A stretch of DNA of 64,000 nucleotides, taken from contig DAIPMW010000016.1 of NCBI GenBank assembly GCA_036768475.1, positions 24,749 to 88,748 on the forward strand, in the 5' to 3' direction. The position numbers and the translations under genes were made by a program. This stretch comes from JAEUMD01 sp036768475. Lineage in GTDB: Bacteria > Pseudomonadota > Alphaproteobacteria > Rhizobiales > Hyphomicrobiaceae. Under the pieces are notes generated by a model, which saw only the letters and a program-made list of their open reading frames with translations, was not told where the DNA came from and searched no databases. Shown here in pieces: positions 33,556 through 42,461 of this stretch (positions are counted from its first letter, which is position 1; each line of letters opens with the position of its first letter).

Positions 33556-35295
33556 TCATGCCAGGACTTGCGTCTTCATGTTGCTCAAACCCCCGCGCGC
33601 GTGCTCCACCGCATCCTCGGCCGTCGCTACGTAGCGAACGAGGGGCCTGCGCAGCCCAGCGATCAGAAGCGTCCTGCGCACGGATTTGCTGGCGCCGACG
33701 AAGTAAACCAGTGTTCCCGAAAAGCGCAGCTTCTTCACGAAGCGGTGAAGAGCCGTCGCCGCAGTAGTGTCGACCATTGGCACGTCGGAGAAATCCAGCA
33801 CGAAGATCCGCGGGTGGCGGCCGATTCGATCGAGCGTCGCGCCGACGGTTGCCGTGGCGCCGAAGAAGAACGCGCCGTGGATGCGGTAGACGAGTACGTC
33901 TTCACCCAGCGCATGGGGATCGTACGTGATACGGTCATCCCCGCGCGCGTCGGCCGCATCCGCCGCCAGCATGGAATGGCCGGTTTCGACCTCGACGGCT
34001 TCGGCCATGCGGTGCAGGAAGAGGAACGAGCCGAGCGTCACGCCGACGGCGATAGCCACCGTCAAGTCCTCGAAGATCGTCAAAAGGAAGGTGGCGAGCA
34101 GAACAATGGCGTCGCCCCAGGAGGTGCGCAGGAGGCCCCAGAATTCCTCCTTCTCTGCCATATTCCAGGCGACGATGGCGAGCACCGCGCCGAGGCTTGC
34201 AAGCGGGATATAGGCGGCGAGCGGCGCGGCAACCAGCATGAAGAGCAGCACATAGAGCGCGTGCATGATGCCGGCGATGGGACCATGCGCACCGGAGCGG
34301 ACGTTGGTGGCCGTGCGGGCGATGGTGCCGGTCGCGCACATGCCTGAGAAGCTCACGCTGGCAATGTTGGCGACGCCCTGTGCCACGAGTTCGCAATTGG
34401 AGCGGTGCTTGCGTCCCGTCATGCCGTCGGCGACGACGGCGGAGAGCAGCGATTCGATCGATCCCAGAAGCGCGATGGCGATCGCATCGGGAAGAAGGTC
34501 GTGCATCTTGGCAAGGTCGAACGCGGGCAGGCTCGGCGCCGGCAGGCTGCGCGGCACGCCGCCGAACTTGGTGCCGATCGTCGCAACGTCGAGGCCAAGA
34601 AGGTAGGTGAGCAGGCTGGCCACACCGACAGCGATGAGCAGCCCCGGCCAGCGAGGCCGATAGCGCCGCAAGGTGAGAATGATGACGATGGCCAGCACCG
34701 CCAGGCCGACAGTGACCGGCCGTATCGTATTGAGGCTGCCGGCGATCGCAGAGAGCTTCGGCAGGAGGGCGGCCGGCTCCACGGCCATGTCGAGACCCAG
34801 CAGCTCTTTCAGCTGGCTCGCAAATATGATGACGGCGATGCCGGCGGTGAAACCGACCGTGACAGGATAGGGAATATACTTGATGTAGGTGCCGAGCTGC
34901 AGGAAGCCGATCACCAGCATCATGGCGCCGGCCATCAGAGTCGCCATGACGAGGCCGTCATAGCCGTGCCGCTCGACGATCGTGGCGATGAGGACGATGA
35001 ACGCTCCGGCCGGCCCGCCGATCTGGAAGCGGCTGCCGCCGAGCGCGGAGATGATGAACCCGCCGACGATCGCCGTATAGAGTCCTTTGTCAGGGGAAAG
35101 ACCCGAGCCGATGGCAATGGCCATTGACAACGGCAGGGCGACGATTGCAACGGTCAGCCCGGCGAGAGCGTCGGCGCGGAACTGCGGCCAGCCGTAACCT
35201 TCGCGGAGAATGGTCACGAGCTTTGGCGTGAACAGTTCGGCGAATGTCGGCTGGGGCGGCTGGTGCGTCCTGCGCTCGGAAGTATCGATGGCCAT
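33556..35295 (-). CDS. SulP family anion transporter with C-terminal STAS domain
   Basis: A 579-residue SLC26/SulP transporter. The N-terminal motif region PQFRADALAGLTVAIVALPL and the GSRFQIGGPAGAFIVL stretch are typical, with about twelve to fourteen membrane helices in total. The cytoplasmic STAS domain (about 450-555) contains IFVLDFSDVPMVDTTAATAL. Family members carry sulfate, bicarbonate or C4-dicarboxylates; the ligand is not evident. ATG 35295 is used, ahead of the conserved FAELFTPKLVTILREGY. It lies 79 bases downstream of a small HTH gene with which it probably forms an operon. Confidence 0.9.
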   Translation of the reverse strand: MAIDTSERRTHQPPQPTFAELFTPKLVTILREGYGWPQFRADALAGLTVAIVALPLSMAIAIGSGLSPDKGLYTAIVGGFIISALGGSRFQIGGPAGAFIVLIATIVERHGYDGLVMATLMAGAMMLVIGFLQLGTYIKYIPYPVTVGFTAGIAVIIFASQLKELLGLDMAVEPAALLPKLSAIAGSLNTIRPVTVGLAVLAIVIILTLRRYRPRWPGLLIAVGVASLLTYLLGLDVATIGTKFGGVPRSLPAPSLPAFDLAKMHDLLPDAIAIALLGSIESLLSAVVADGMTGRKHRSNCELVAQGVANIASVSFSGMCATGTIARTATNVRSGAHGPIAGIMHALYVLLFMLVAAPLAAYIPLASLGAVLAIVAWNMAEKEEFWGLLRTSWGDAIVLLATFLLTIFEDLTVAIAVGVTLGSFLFLHRMAEAVEVETGHSMLAADAADARGDDRITYDPHALGEDVLVYRIHGAFFFGATATVGATLDRIGRHPRIFVLDFSDVPMVDTTAATALHRFVKKLRFSGTLVYFVGASKSVRRTLLIAGLRRPLVRYVATAEDAVEHARGGLSNMKTQVLA

Positions 35296-35374
35296 TGGGC
35301 TGCTCGCTGAAGGATGGGCGGTTGGTCGGCAGGCGCGCCAACGACGATGGCCGCCAGTTCGCGTTTGTCTTGCC

Positions 35375-35680
35375 TCAAGCTTTCTTTGGTCGCTGGCGGC
35401 CGACCGGGGTATCCAGATTTCCGGCCGTCTGCCCCGATTGTATGAAGCGCACGCCACGGCCTTTGCCCCGGCTTTGCGCGTCATCCGAGATCAGCTCGAC
35501 GCCTGCCGCGTCGAAGGCCTGGACGACCTTCATCAGCGTTTCGACGACGCCGCGAACATGGCCTTGGCTCGCTTCCATCCGCTGAATCGTCGGCAGCGAG
35601 ACGCCGGCCAGATCGGCCAGCTTTTGCTGGTCGATGCCAAGGAGCGCGCGGGCAGCCCGCATTTGCGCCGCAGTAATCAT
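35375..35680 (-). CDS. small helix-turn-helix (XRE-type) regulator
   Basis: A protein of about 101 residues. The N-terminal HTH (residues 1-60) reads MITAAQMRAARALLGIDQQK and LADLAGVSLPTIQRMEAS, followed by a dimerisation-like stretch (ETLMKVVQAFDAAGVELISD) and a basic tail. This arrangement, a small HTH protein directly upstream of a SulP gene, suggests it controls the transporter. ATG 35680 and TTG 35695 are possible starts; neither has a good ribosome site. A perfect inverted repeat lies 48-64 bases upstream and is the likely operator. Confidence 0.82.
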   Translation of the reverse strand: MITAAQMRAARALLGIDQQKLADLAGVSLPTIQRMEASQGHVRGVVETLMKVVQAFDAAGVELISDDAQSRGKGRGVRFIQSGQTAGNLDTPVGRQRPKKA

Positions 35681-35727
35681 CGTCGGGACTCGCAATCGTT
35701 GAATTTAGAAGGCTGAAATATCAATCA

Positions 35728-35744
35728 TGATGTAAAATACATCA
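35728..35744. promoter_or_regulatory. perfect inverted repeat, likely operator of the HTH-SulP operon
   Basis: TGATGTA (35728-35734), AAA, TACATCA (35738-35744): perfect 7-bp arms around a 3-base centre in a strongly AT-rich stretch. It is placed where an autoregulatory XRE-family repressor would bind, just upstream of the HTH gene. Confidence 0.6.
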
Positions 35745-35805
35745 ATATCGATTGCCCGCGCCTTAGTGTCACGGTTGGTGGGTTCCCGGCATATCTGCCG
35801 AGGGA

Positions 35806-36111
35806 CTACCCGCCGCCGCGCTGGAAGGCGATGTCAAAACGGCGGAGAAAGGCTTCCGCATCGGTAGCCGGAACACCGGTCAACATAATTGTCACCCTGG
35901 CCTGGGGGAGTTCGAGAAGGCCGCCGACGCGGCGCGCCGGCAAGGGGTGGTAGGTGATCTCGGCCCAGCCGCCACTCTCATTCACACCGATCGTCGCGCG
36001 ACCGTCGGTGATTGTGACGTCGGTGCCAGCAAAAGCCGCCAGGCTGTTGGCAAACTCGCGCACTGAGAGCGTCATCGTCTTCTCGTGCGTGATGGTAGAC
36101 GTGGCGGTCAT
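35806..36111 (-). CDS. hypothetical protein (101 aa)
   Basis: Starts at ATG 36111 with GAGGAA eight bases upstream. The sequence has alternating short strands (MTLSVREFANSLAAFAGTDV, TITDGRATIGVNESGGWAEI, ARVTIMLTGV) and an amphipathic helix near the end (DAEAFLRRFDIAFQRGGG), suggesting a small soluble alpha/beta domain. No signal peptide. No family is recognised. It is an independent unit between the terminator of the membrane-protein gene and the HTH operator. Confidence 0.6.
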   Translation of the reverse strand: MTATSTITHEKTMTLSVREFANSLAAFAGTDVTITDGRATIGVNESGGWAEITYHPLPARRVGGLLELPQARVTIMLTGVPATDAEAFLRRFDIAFQRGGG

Positions 36112-36227
36112 GGGCGGGTTCCTCATCGGGAATTTGGATATGCGGCGGCGCATTCACTGGCAGGCGTGAACGCCAAGCCAGCATCGGCACGATCTCGCCC
36201 CTGTCATGAGACGGAAACCAGAACAAA

Positions 36228-36253
36228 CAAAAAAGGGCGGCTTGCGCCACCCT
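36228..36253 (-). terminator. rho-independent terminator of the membrane/winged-helix gene
   Basis: On the minus strand, AGGGTGGC, GCAA loop, GCCGCCCT, then TTTTTT: an 8-bp stem with one G-T pair and a classic U tract, about 75 bases after the stop at 36329. A second G/C-rich hairpin with one mismatch occurs at 36289-36310. Confidence 0.75.
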
Positions 36254-36328
36254 TCATTCAATCGTGATTCAAGTACCCGGAAATGCGAAGGGCCGCCTCG
36301 CGGCGACCCTTGCTGAAACCTGATTTTG

Positions 36329-37672
36329 TCAGGCGGCCTCGGAGCCCAAGGCCGGCGCATTCTTATCCTCCGCCTGGTCTGCATCGGATCTCAGCGCGAT
36401 GCCGATGTAGCGAACTCTGCCTGCAATCTTGGCTTTCTGTACGCCAAGCTCGCCAAATTCCCTGCCGAAGGTTGGCAGTGCGAGGGGCTCCTTATTCTGC
36501 TCTTCGCACCATGCACAGTAGTCTTCGTAGAGTGTCGTAGCAGTCAGACTTGAACCATCCTGAGTATCGATTCTCTCCTTGTAGAAGCGCTCAACATCGG
36601 TTTCAGGGGCCACCAGCCGCTGGGGCTGGGCCAGAGGCGCCGACTTGTTGTCGTTGGCGCCGGAACGCGGCGGTTCAATCGCAACGGGCGCTGCGGGCTC
36701 TGCCGCAACCTCCGCCACCGCTGCCGCGGCGATGTCGAGATCGGACTGTTCGTCCGGCGTCTCGATGCTTCCGGTCTCCTCAAACCGAGGAGCAGCAATG
36801 GCCTCGACGGCGCGCTCTGGCATGACAGCCGGAGCGGCCCTGGCCGGTGCGGTCTCGCGCAGGCGCACCATCCTGGGTGCGGCAGGAGCAAGACGCTGGT
36901 CGATGCGCCAGGTCGAGAACGCGATGTACATGCCAAAGCCGGAACCGATCTCGAGCAGGATTGCGATGAACGCCGTCAGCGCCATCTGAACCGTGTCGAT
37001 GTCAATTCCTGCAATCTTGGCCAGCACGGCGGCTTGAGGATCGGCCTCTGCCATCACGCCACCGGTGCCCGCAGATGCAATCTTGGTCTGCGTCTCGGCG
37101 ATACGTGCCTCGAGTGCCGCGCGCTGCTCGGCCGAGCCGAGTTCCGCAGCCAGGGCAAGATACTTGTCGCAATACGTACGCTGATACTTGCCCTTGGTCT
37201 TGGTGCAACCATCGGTCCACTTCCAGGCGCGGTCATTCTTGGCCGCCTCCATTTCGCTTTGAACCGTTGCTGCCGGGCGATGCTGTGGCACCCAGGAGAG
37301 CTGCTCCTGTGCCCGCTGCAGATCGGCCCGCAGATCCTTATAGGTCTGTGCCGCGACTTGACGCTGCCCGGCCGTATCGAGCCGGTTCAATGCAGCGTGA
37401 CCGAAGGCCGAGGTCAGCGAATAGCTGGTGACGACGACCCAGACAACGGCAGATGCCACCGCCTGTGACCACATTCTGTTTCGTATTGCGGCGAACAGGA
37501 AGAACGGTATCAGTGCCTTGAGGCAGTCGGCGGCGGCAGAAGCCGCACCATAGATCTGACCGTCCAGCTCGGTTTTGCCGAGGCTGAGTCCAAAACGCCA
37601 ATTCATCGCAGCGGAGACTGCCAATAGCACTCCCGCCGCGAGGACGCCTAACACGCCTAGAGCATGTCTCAT
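36329..37672 (-). CDS. membrane protein with C-terminal primase-associated winged-helix-like domain
   Basis: A 447-residue protein. Hydrophobic segments lie at about residues 4-23, 45-64, 68-92 and 228-252. A long helical, probably coiled-coil, region with four-Cys loops (CTKTKGKYQRTYC) occupies about 95-225. A Pro/Ala/Glu-rich linker (about 255-350) leads to a C-terminal domain reading TTLYEDYCAWCEEQNKEPLA and FGREFGELGVQKAKIAGRVR, followed by YIGIAL. That tail resembles the winged helix found at the end of phage/plasmid P4-type primases. Here it is tethered to a membrane protein. GGAGAGGG precedes ATG 37672. Function unknown. Confidence 0.75.
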   Translation of the reverse strand: MRHALGVLGVLAAGVLLAVSAAMNWRFGLSLGKTELDGQIYGAASAAADCLKALIPFFLFAAIRNRMWSQAVASAVVWVVVTSYSLTSAFGHAALNRLDTAGQRQVAAQTYKDLRADLQRAQEQLSWVPQHRPAATVQSEMEAAKNDRAWKWTDGCTKTKGKYQRTYCDKYLALAAELGSAEQRAALEARIAETQTKIASAGTGGVMAEADPQAAVLAKIAGIDIDTVQMALTAFIAILLEIGSGFGMYIAFSTWRIDQRLAPAAPRMVRLRETAPARAAPAVMPERAVEAIAAPRFEETGSIETPDEQSDLDIAAAAVAEVAAEPAAPVAIEPPRSGANDNKSAPLAQPQRLVAPETDVERFYKERIDTQDGSSLTATTLYEDYCAWCEEQNKEPLALPTFGREFGELGVQKAKIAGRVRYIGIALRSDADQAEDKNAPALGSEAA

Positions 37673-38877
37673 TAGATTGCCCTCTCCTTGTGCGGACAGC
37701 CGGTGTCTGCCTGACGCCGGCCTGTGATCTTGTTAGCCTGAGGGGTCGGCTTCCATCTCTTACGTGCAACCAGTGCGTGTGGAACCAATCCGTAGAAGAA
37801 GAGCGCGTTCGGTCATCTGTGAGCTCCGGGGCCATTCCCCAATGGCTGCCGGCAGATGTCGAAAGCGTTCCCGGTTCGACACACACGAGAGATGGAGGCC
37901 CTGGCGCAGATAGATGCCATTGCGCAGTTTCAGTCGCCGCTCGACCGAGGCTGTGCAGAACGCATCGAATTGGCCAGGGATAACAAGTCTTACGCAGAGA
38001 ATACGCCCCCTCGCGTCGGAGGCTAGCTCGATTCGTAGCGATTTGTTAAGGGAATCAGTTGGCTACCAATCGACCCAGAAAAATTTGGGACGGTAGGTAC
38101 ACGACTTGGCCGTGCGCAAGGGGCTCTCCCTTTTCCACATGCTGGAGAGACTTATGCACAGACCATCCCCAGCCCGGACCGCAGAAACCCACAACATCTA
38201 GTGGTCGACATCACGGCAACACCTACCTGTGCCCATTCAGCAGATTTGCTCTACCCTCACTGTGCCGTTGCAGCTTTCGCGATCGCTCCCGCTGGAGCTC
38301 GGAACTGGAGCCTTAGGGCAGGATAACTGCTGTCGCATTTCGGGCACGCCTTAAATGGACCAGAAAATGCGAGTTGCATCAGCTTCAGGTTCGTGAAAAA
38401 TTGAAATCAGAAGGTCGGATTGCGCAGCGGAGACGACTTTTCTCGGTGACTCGATCCTCGACGACACGAGACGGCACCTACTGCCTTATCACGCTCTGAT
38501 GTATCTGCTCATCTGGACAACTCGCAGGTCGGGCGCTCGATTGATCCCAATCAGCGCCTACAGGCTAATCCAGGCGGCATGAGCGCCGTTGGAGGAACGA
38601 GCACACAGGCTCGACCGAAGCCTTCGGATGCCGAGGTCGGCTGAAACTCCAGGTTGCCGAGAGCAAAGCGGACAACAACACGCAATCCGTTGGATTTGGG
38701 TGTGTCTCATCGCCGGAGACATGCCATTCGAGCTGGCTTTCTCGCCGGGATCGGAGAGAAGGATCAGCCGGATTTCCGATCTCGCCTTGGCGGGCCGGTC
38801 GTGCGGCGTGCGGAGGCCGCTCAAAGTTGTGGGTTCAAGCAATCTTGGAGCGGTATGTCGCTGGAGAGGGTATCGCC
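37673..38877. other. 1.2-kb stretch without supported genes
   Basis: The longest gene-free interval in the window. Short open frames on both strands lack ribosome sites and sensible composition. No tRNA, repeat copy of families A or B, transposase remnant or strong hairpin was recognised. Coding signals resume with the GGAGAGG site at 38862-38868. It may contain decayed sequence or an untranslated RNA; nothing specific is seen. Confidence 0.4.
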
Positions 38878-40230
38878 ATGCGTTTCGTCGGAAGCCTTGT
38901 GTTCCTGATCGGCGCCCTGTGCCTTGGCGCCTTTGCCTACTTTCCCAACAACACCTCACACTACGGCCGGCTCGCCCAGATCGCTGACATCAAGGCCGGC
39001 GCAGACCGCGTTGGACGCCTGCCTTCCGGTGACGTCACGCCGGGCGTGCGAGCGCCGCGGACGTTCTCGCCCGGCCTGCAATTGCTCCGCTGGGAACGCG
39101 ATGGACGGGCGATAACCGCTTCCGCCTCACGACTTGGCAGTACGTCGGCCATTCCGGCGGCTGCAGACATCTCCCCGGCACCTTCGCCTACACTTGCGAC
39201 CTTTGAACAGAATGCACCGGCCGCCCATACGCGTCATGCTTGGCGCATCGTCGTGGACAGAGACAACAGCGATTTGCGCCGCGCCGCGCCAAAGCGCGAT
39301 GATTACCGGGCACGCTATGAGCTGGCCCGCAACCTGCAGACCGAGTTGGCACGCGTCGGCTGCTATCTGGGCGACGTCGATGGCGACTGGGGACCGGCCT
39401 CGAAGCGCGCGGCCGGCGAGTTCCTTCGCAAGGCAAACGCCACGCTACCGGTCGATACGCCCGACTATATCCTGCTGACGCTCATCCAGGGTCATGCCGA
39501 CAAAGCGTGCGGTGTCGACTGTCCGAATGGCCAGGGACTCGCCTCCAATGGACGATGCGTGCCGACCGTGATCGTGGCGCGGGGATCAGCGCGCGACAAG
39601 CTCATCGCACGCAAAGCGTTGGCCACGCCAGACGTAATAACGGCCGCGAGCACGCAGACACGGATAGCGGTGGCCGCAGCGCCCACTCCGCCGTTGCCAC
39701 CTGTCCGTGCTCCCAATCGTGTGCGTGCGCCCGTCGATACGACTGGAGCAGGCGCGGGCCGTGCAGTGCCGCTTGCAGCCTACCCCGTCGGGGTGGCCGA
39801 TCGCTCCGGCAATCGCGGTGCCAGCGTTACCGGCGCACCGTCAGAGCGCACGGCGCCGTTGCCCGGCATGATGGCTGTGGGTGCACCTGCGCCCGAGCCC
39901 GTGAGCCTTCAAAGAACGCCGGCTGTCGCGGCGATGGCGCCACCGCCCGTAGCGGTGGCGGCGGCTCCACGTGACCAGATCCTACCGGCCTGGCAAACTT
40001 CGGATGGCGATTTGGCTGATCCGGGCACAGGCCGCATACATGACCGGCCATCGGTCGTTCCGCCAGTCGGGCGCACGCATCGCGATACTCACGCGCAAAA
40101 GACGCGCAAGGCCAATGAGCAGCGGCGCGCACGCTACGAGAAGCGCGGGATGGTGCGCACCTTCTCCGGCCGCGTGCGCAGCGGTTCACCGCAGCACAAC
40201 CTGATGCTCAGCCTGGGCGGCGTGTTCTAG
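38878..40230 (+). CDS. exported/membrane-anchored protein with peptidoglycan-binding-like domain
   Basis: A 450-residue protein with an N-terminal membrane segment (MRFVGSLVFLIGALCLGAFA). A disordered stretch is followed by a domain at about 150-235 that looks like a PGBD-type fold (ELARNLQTELARVGCYLGDV, DGDWGPASKRAAGEFLRKAN) ending with a Cys-rich CGVDCPNGQGLASNGRC loop. The rest is Ala/Pro-rich and basic at the C terminus. The combination suggests an envelope protein touching peptidoglycan. GGAGAGG supports the ATG. Similar proteins in rhizobia are uncharacterised. Confidence 0.72.
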   Translation: MRFVGSLVFLIGALCLGAFAYFPNNTSHYGRLAQIADIKAGADRVGRLPSGDVTPGVRAPRTFSPGLQLLRWERDGRAITASASRLGSTSAIPAAADISPAPSPTLATFEQNAPAAHTRHAWRIVVDRDNSDLRRAAPKRDDYRARYELARNLQTELARVGCYLGDVDGDWGPASKRAAGEFLRKANATLPVDTPDYILLTLIQGHADKACGVDCPNGQGLASNGRCVPTVIVARGSARDKLIARKALATPDVITAASTQTRIAVAAAPTPPLPPVRAPNRVRAPVDTTGAGAGRAVPLAAYPVGVADRSGNRGASVTGAPSERTAPLPGMMAVGAPAPEPVSLQRTPAVAAMAPPPVAVAAAPRDQILPAWQTSDGDLADPGTGRIHDRPSVVPPVGRTHRDTHAQKTRKANEQRRARYEKRGMVRTFSGRVRSGSPQHNLMLSLGGVF

Positions 40231-40367
40231 CAGGCGATAACGGCCAGACGTGATTGCCGGGCGTGTTGGTCGGTGGCCCACGCCACAGCAACAGCATCGT
40301 GCGGACTGCACGTTCGCTATGGGATGCCGGCGCTATGGGGATGGGGGCAAAATCGTTCCTGCCAAAT

Positions 40368-40724
40368 TTATTCCTGCTGTGAGGGCGCAGCAGCCGTTGG
40401 GGTCGTTTCGGCGATAATCCATTCGAGAAAGATGTCCGAGCCACCGGCTACCGGCAGGACCACGAGCGCCGGGTTGTCGTAGGGATGGCGTGCCCTGACG
40501 TGGCCAACAACGGCGGATGCGAGTTTGGAACGAGTCTTGATCAGGGCCGCAACCTCCGAGTCGGCGTGGCGCTGCCCCTGCCAGTTGTAGATCGACGTCA
40601 TCTCTCCCAGCACATTGACGCAGGCCGCAAGCTTGCCATCGACCAATTCACCAGCAATGCTCATTGCCGTGTCGCGATCCGGAAAAGTGCCGTAAATCAG
40701 TACCGGCGTGTCGTCCTTGCTCAT
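40368..40724 (-). CDS. cutA: divalent-cation tolerance protein CutA
   Basis: A 118-residue protein of the trimeric CutA1 family. Conserved parts: LIYGTFPDRDTAMSIAGELV, GKLAACVNVLGEMTSIYNWQ, HADSEVAALIKTRSKL, RARHPYDNPALVVLPV and a late FLEWIIAET. The biological role (metal tolerance or signalling) remains unsettled in the family. ATG 40724 is preferred; an upstream in-frame start at 40745 would shorten the spacer to nadK. It is divergent from nadK with 69 bases between them. Between its stop and the preceding gene's stop there is only a short family A remnant (CGGCCAGACGTGATT near 40241). Confidence 0.9.
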   Translation of the reverse strand: MSKDDTPVLIYGTFPDRDTAMSIAGELVDGKLAACVNVLGEMTSIYNWQGQRHADSEVAALIKTRSKLASAVVGHVRARHPYDNPALVVLPVAGGSDIFLEWIIAETTPTAAAPSQQE

Positions 40725-40793
40725 CACAGCGCACCTTTGCAACACTGCCCGCCGCCAGCGGGCTCAATCTCCATCGATACGACCTGCAGAACC

Positions 40794-41597
40794 ATGCCAT
40801 CCCCCAACCAATCCGATACGGCTCCGCGCCGGGACTTCAAGAAGATCGCCTTTGTCGCCAGCGAGGTCGTCGAGGCCCAGCGCGCCATGAAACGGCTCAC
40901 CCAGCGCTACGGCAATGTCAAGCCGCGCGAGGCCGACGCCATCGTGGCACTGGGCGGCGACGGGCTGATGCTGCAGACACTCCACTCCTACATGAACGAG
41001 CAGATTCCGATCTACGGCATGAACCGCGGCTCGGTCGGCTTTCTCATGAACGAGTATAGCGAGGATAACCTCTGCGAGCGCCTAACGGCGGCCGAGATCA
41101 GCCGCATCCATCCGCTGTCGATGATCGCACACGACAGAGAAGGCAGAGCGCACAAGAGCCTCGCCATCAACGAGGTGTCAGTGTTCCGCGAACGCTTCCA
41201 GGCCGCAAAGCTGCAGATCTCAATTGACGGAACGGTGCGCCTACATGAACTTATCTGCGACGGCGTGCTGGTTGCGACGCCCGCGGGATCGACCGCCTAC
41301 AACCTGTCTGCGGGCGGCCCGCTCCTGCCGATCTTCGCACCGCTGCTTGCGCTTACCCCGATCAGCCCGTACCGACCTCGCCGTTGGCCGGGGGCTCTGC
41401 TGTCAAACGCCGCGCGCATCACGATCACCGTGATAGAACCCGAGAAGCGGCCGGTGAGTGCAACCGCCGATCACTTCGAGACGCGTGACGTCCTGCGCGT
41501 GGAGATTGCACAGGCGCATGCCATTGACCTCTACATGATGTTCGATCCGGGGCACGATCTCGACGAGCGCGTGATTTCAGAGCAGTTCCGTTTCTAG
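40794..41597 (+). CDS. nadK: NAD kinase
   Basis: A 267-residue enzyme phosphorylating NAD to NADP. The hallmark GGDG occurs in ADAIVALGGDGLMLQTLH (about 55-62), with GMNRGSVGFLMNEY, the NE motif in LAINEVSVFRE, and the glycine-rich DGVLVATPAGSTAYNLSAGG. The length is usual for alphaproteobacteria. ATG 40794 is chosen to match the family start; no strong ribosome site is visible. Single-gene unit, divergent from cutA. Confidence 0.93.
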   Translation: MPSPNQSDTAPRRDFKKIAFVASEVVEAQRAMKRLTQRYGNVKPREADAIVALGGDGLMLQTLHSYMNEQIPIYGMNRGSVGFLMNEYSEDNLCERLTAAEISRIHPLSMIAHDREGRAHKSLAINEVSVFRERFQAAKLQISIDGTVRLHELICDGVLVATPAGSTAYNLSAGGPLLPIFAPLLALTPISPYRPRRWPGALLSNAARITITVIEPEKRPVSATADHFETRDVLRVEIAQAHAIDLYMMFDPGHDLDERVISEQFRF

Positions 41598-41721
41598 ATG
41601 TGAACTTTCAGGAGGTTGTCCACTTGGTCGCGAGGAGATCAGCTGATGTCTCCACGACGCCAGCGCTTCTCGGGAAAAACGATCGGACACTCACTAAAAT
41701 TCACGCCTGATGTGCCTGGCG

Positions 41722-42297
41722 TCAGCCATTCCAGCGTGTCACCACGTCGGGGAGCGCCGGGCGCGGACGCTCCTCAGGCTTGGATGCGGAGGTTCCAATG
41801 TAGATGAAGCCGACAACGCGCTCGTTCTCGGCAATGCCCAGCGCTGCACGTATGCGCGGGCTGTAGGCGATCCACTCGGTCAGCCAGCAGGTTGCATAAC
41901 CCATTGCATTGGCGGCCACGCACAGGTTCATCGCCGAGGCACCAGCCGACAGGATCTGCTCCCACTCCGGCGCGCCGGGTTTAGGCGTAATGCGCGATAT
42001 GACGGCGACAACGACGGGCGCCCGCATGAGGCGCTCCCGCTCGACCTTGAGCCGGATCTCGGAGGGCTCCATGGTGTCCTCCGCCTTGCAGGCCTCGGCG
42101 ATCCTCTCGCCAAACTGTCGGCGGGCATCGCCCTCGAAGACGATGAAACGCCACGGCACGAGCTTTTTGTGATCGGGGACGCGCGCGGCAATCGTCAGGA
42201 TTTCGTCGAGTTGGGCGGCAGAGGGCCCCGGTTCGCTCATCAAGTCGGGCTTGACCGAACGGCGTGCTTTAAGGAGGGCCAGGGTCGTCTCATCCAT
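41722..42297 (-). CDS. nitroreductase family protein
   Basis: A 191-residue FMN-dependent oxidoreductase of the YdjA/Nfs-like type. Features: the FMN-phosphate Arg pair region LKARRSVKPDLMSEP, ARVPDHKKLVPWRFIVFEG, the central ILSAGASAMNLCVAANAMGY and the FMN-contacting GFIYIGT near the C terminus. Substrate is not predictable. It stands alone, divergent from the VWA gene with 164 bases between starts. Confidence 0.9.
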   Translation of the reverse strand: MDETTLALLKARRSVKPDLMSEPGPSAAQLDEILTIAARVPDHKKLVPWRFIVFEGDARRQFGERIAEACKAEDTMEPSEIRLKVERERLMRAPVVVAVISRITPKPGAPEWEQILSAGASAMNLCVAANAMGYATCWLTEWIAYSPRIRAALGIAENERVVGFIYIGTSASKPEERPRPALPDVVTRWNG

Positions 42298-42461
42298 TAC
42301 GCTTTCCCATCGCTTCGATGCCGGGATCGGAATGCCGCCCTCGTATGGGGCCGCGGCCCCTCGCTATCGTAAATCTGCTTCTGTTACAATCCAAGGAGTC
42401 GGCGCTGCCCACTCTCGAACCGAGCATCGCGAGCCGACTTTCCCGATGCTGTGAGGAATCC

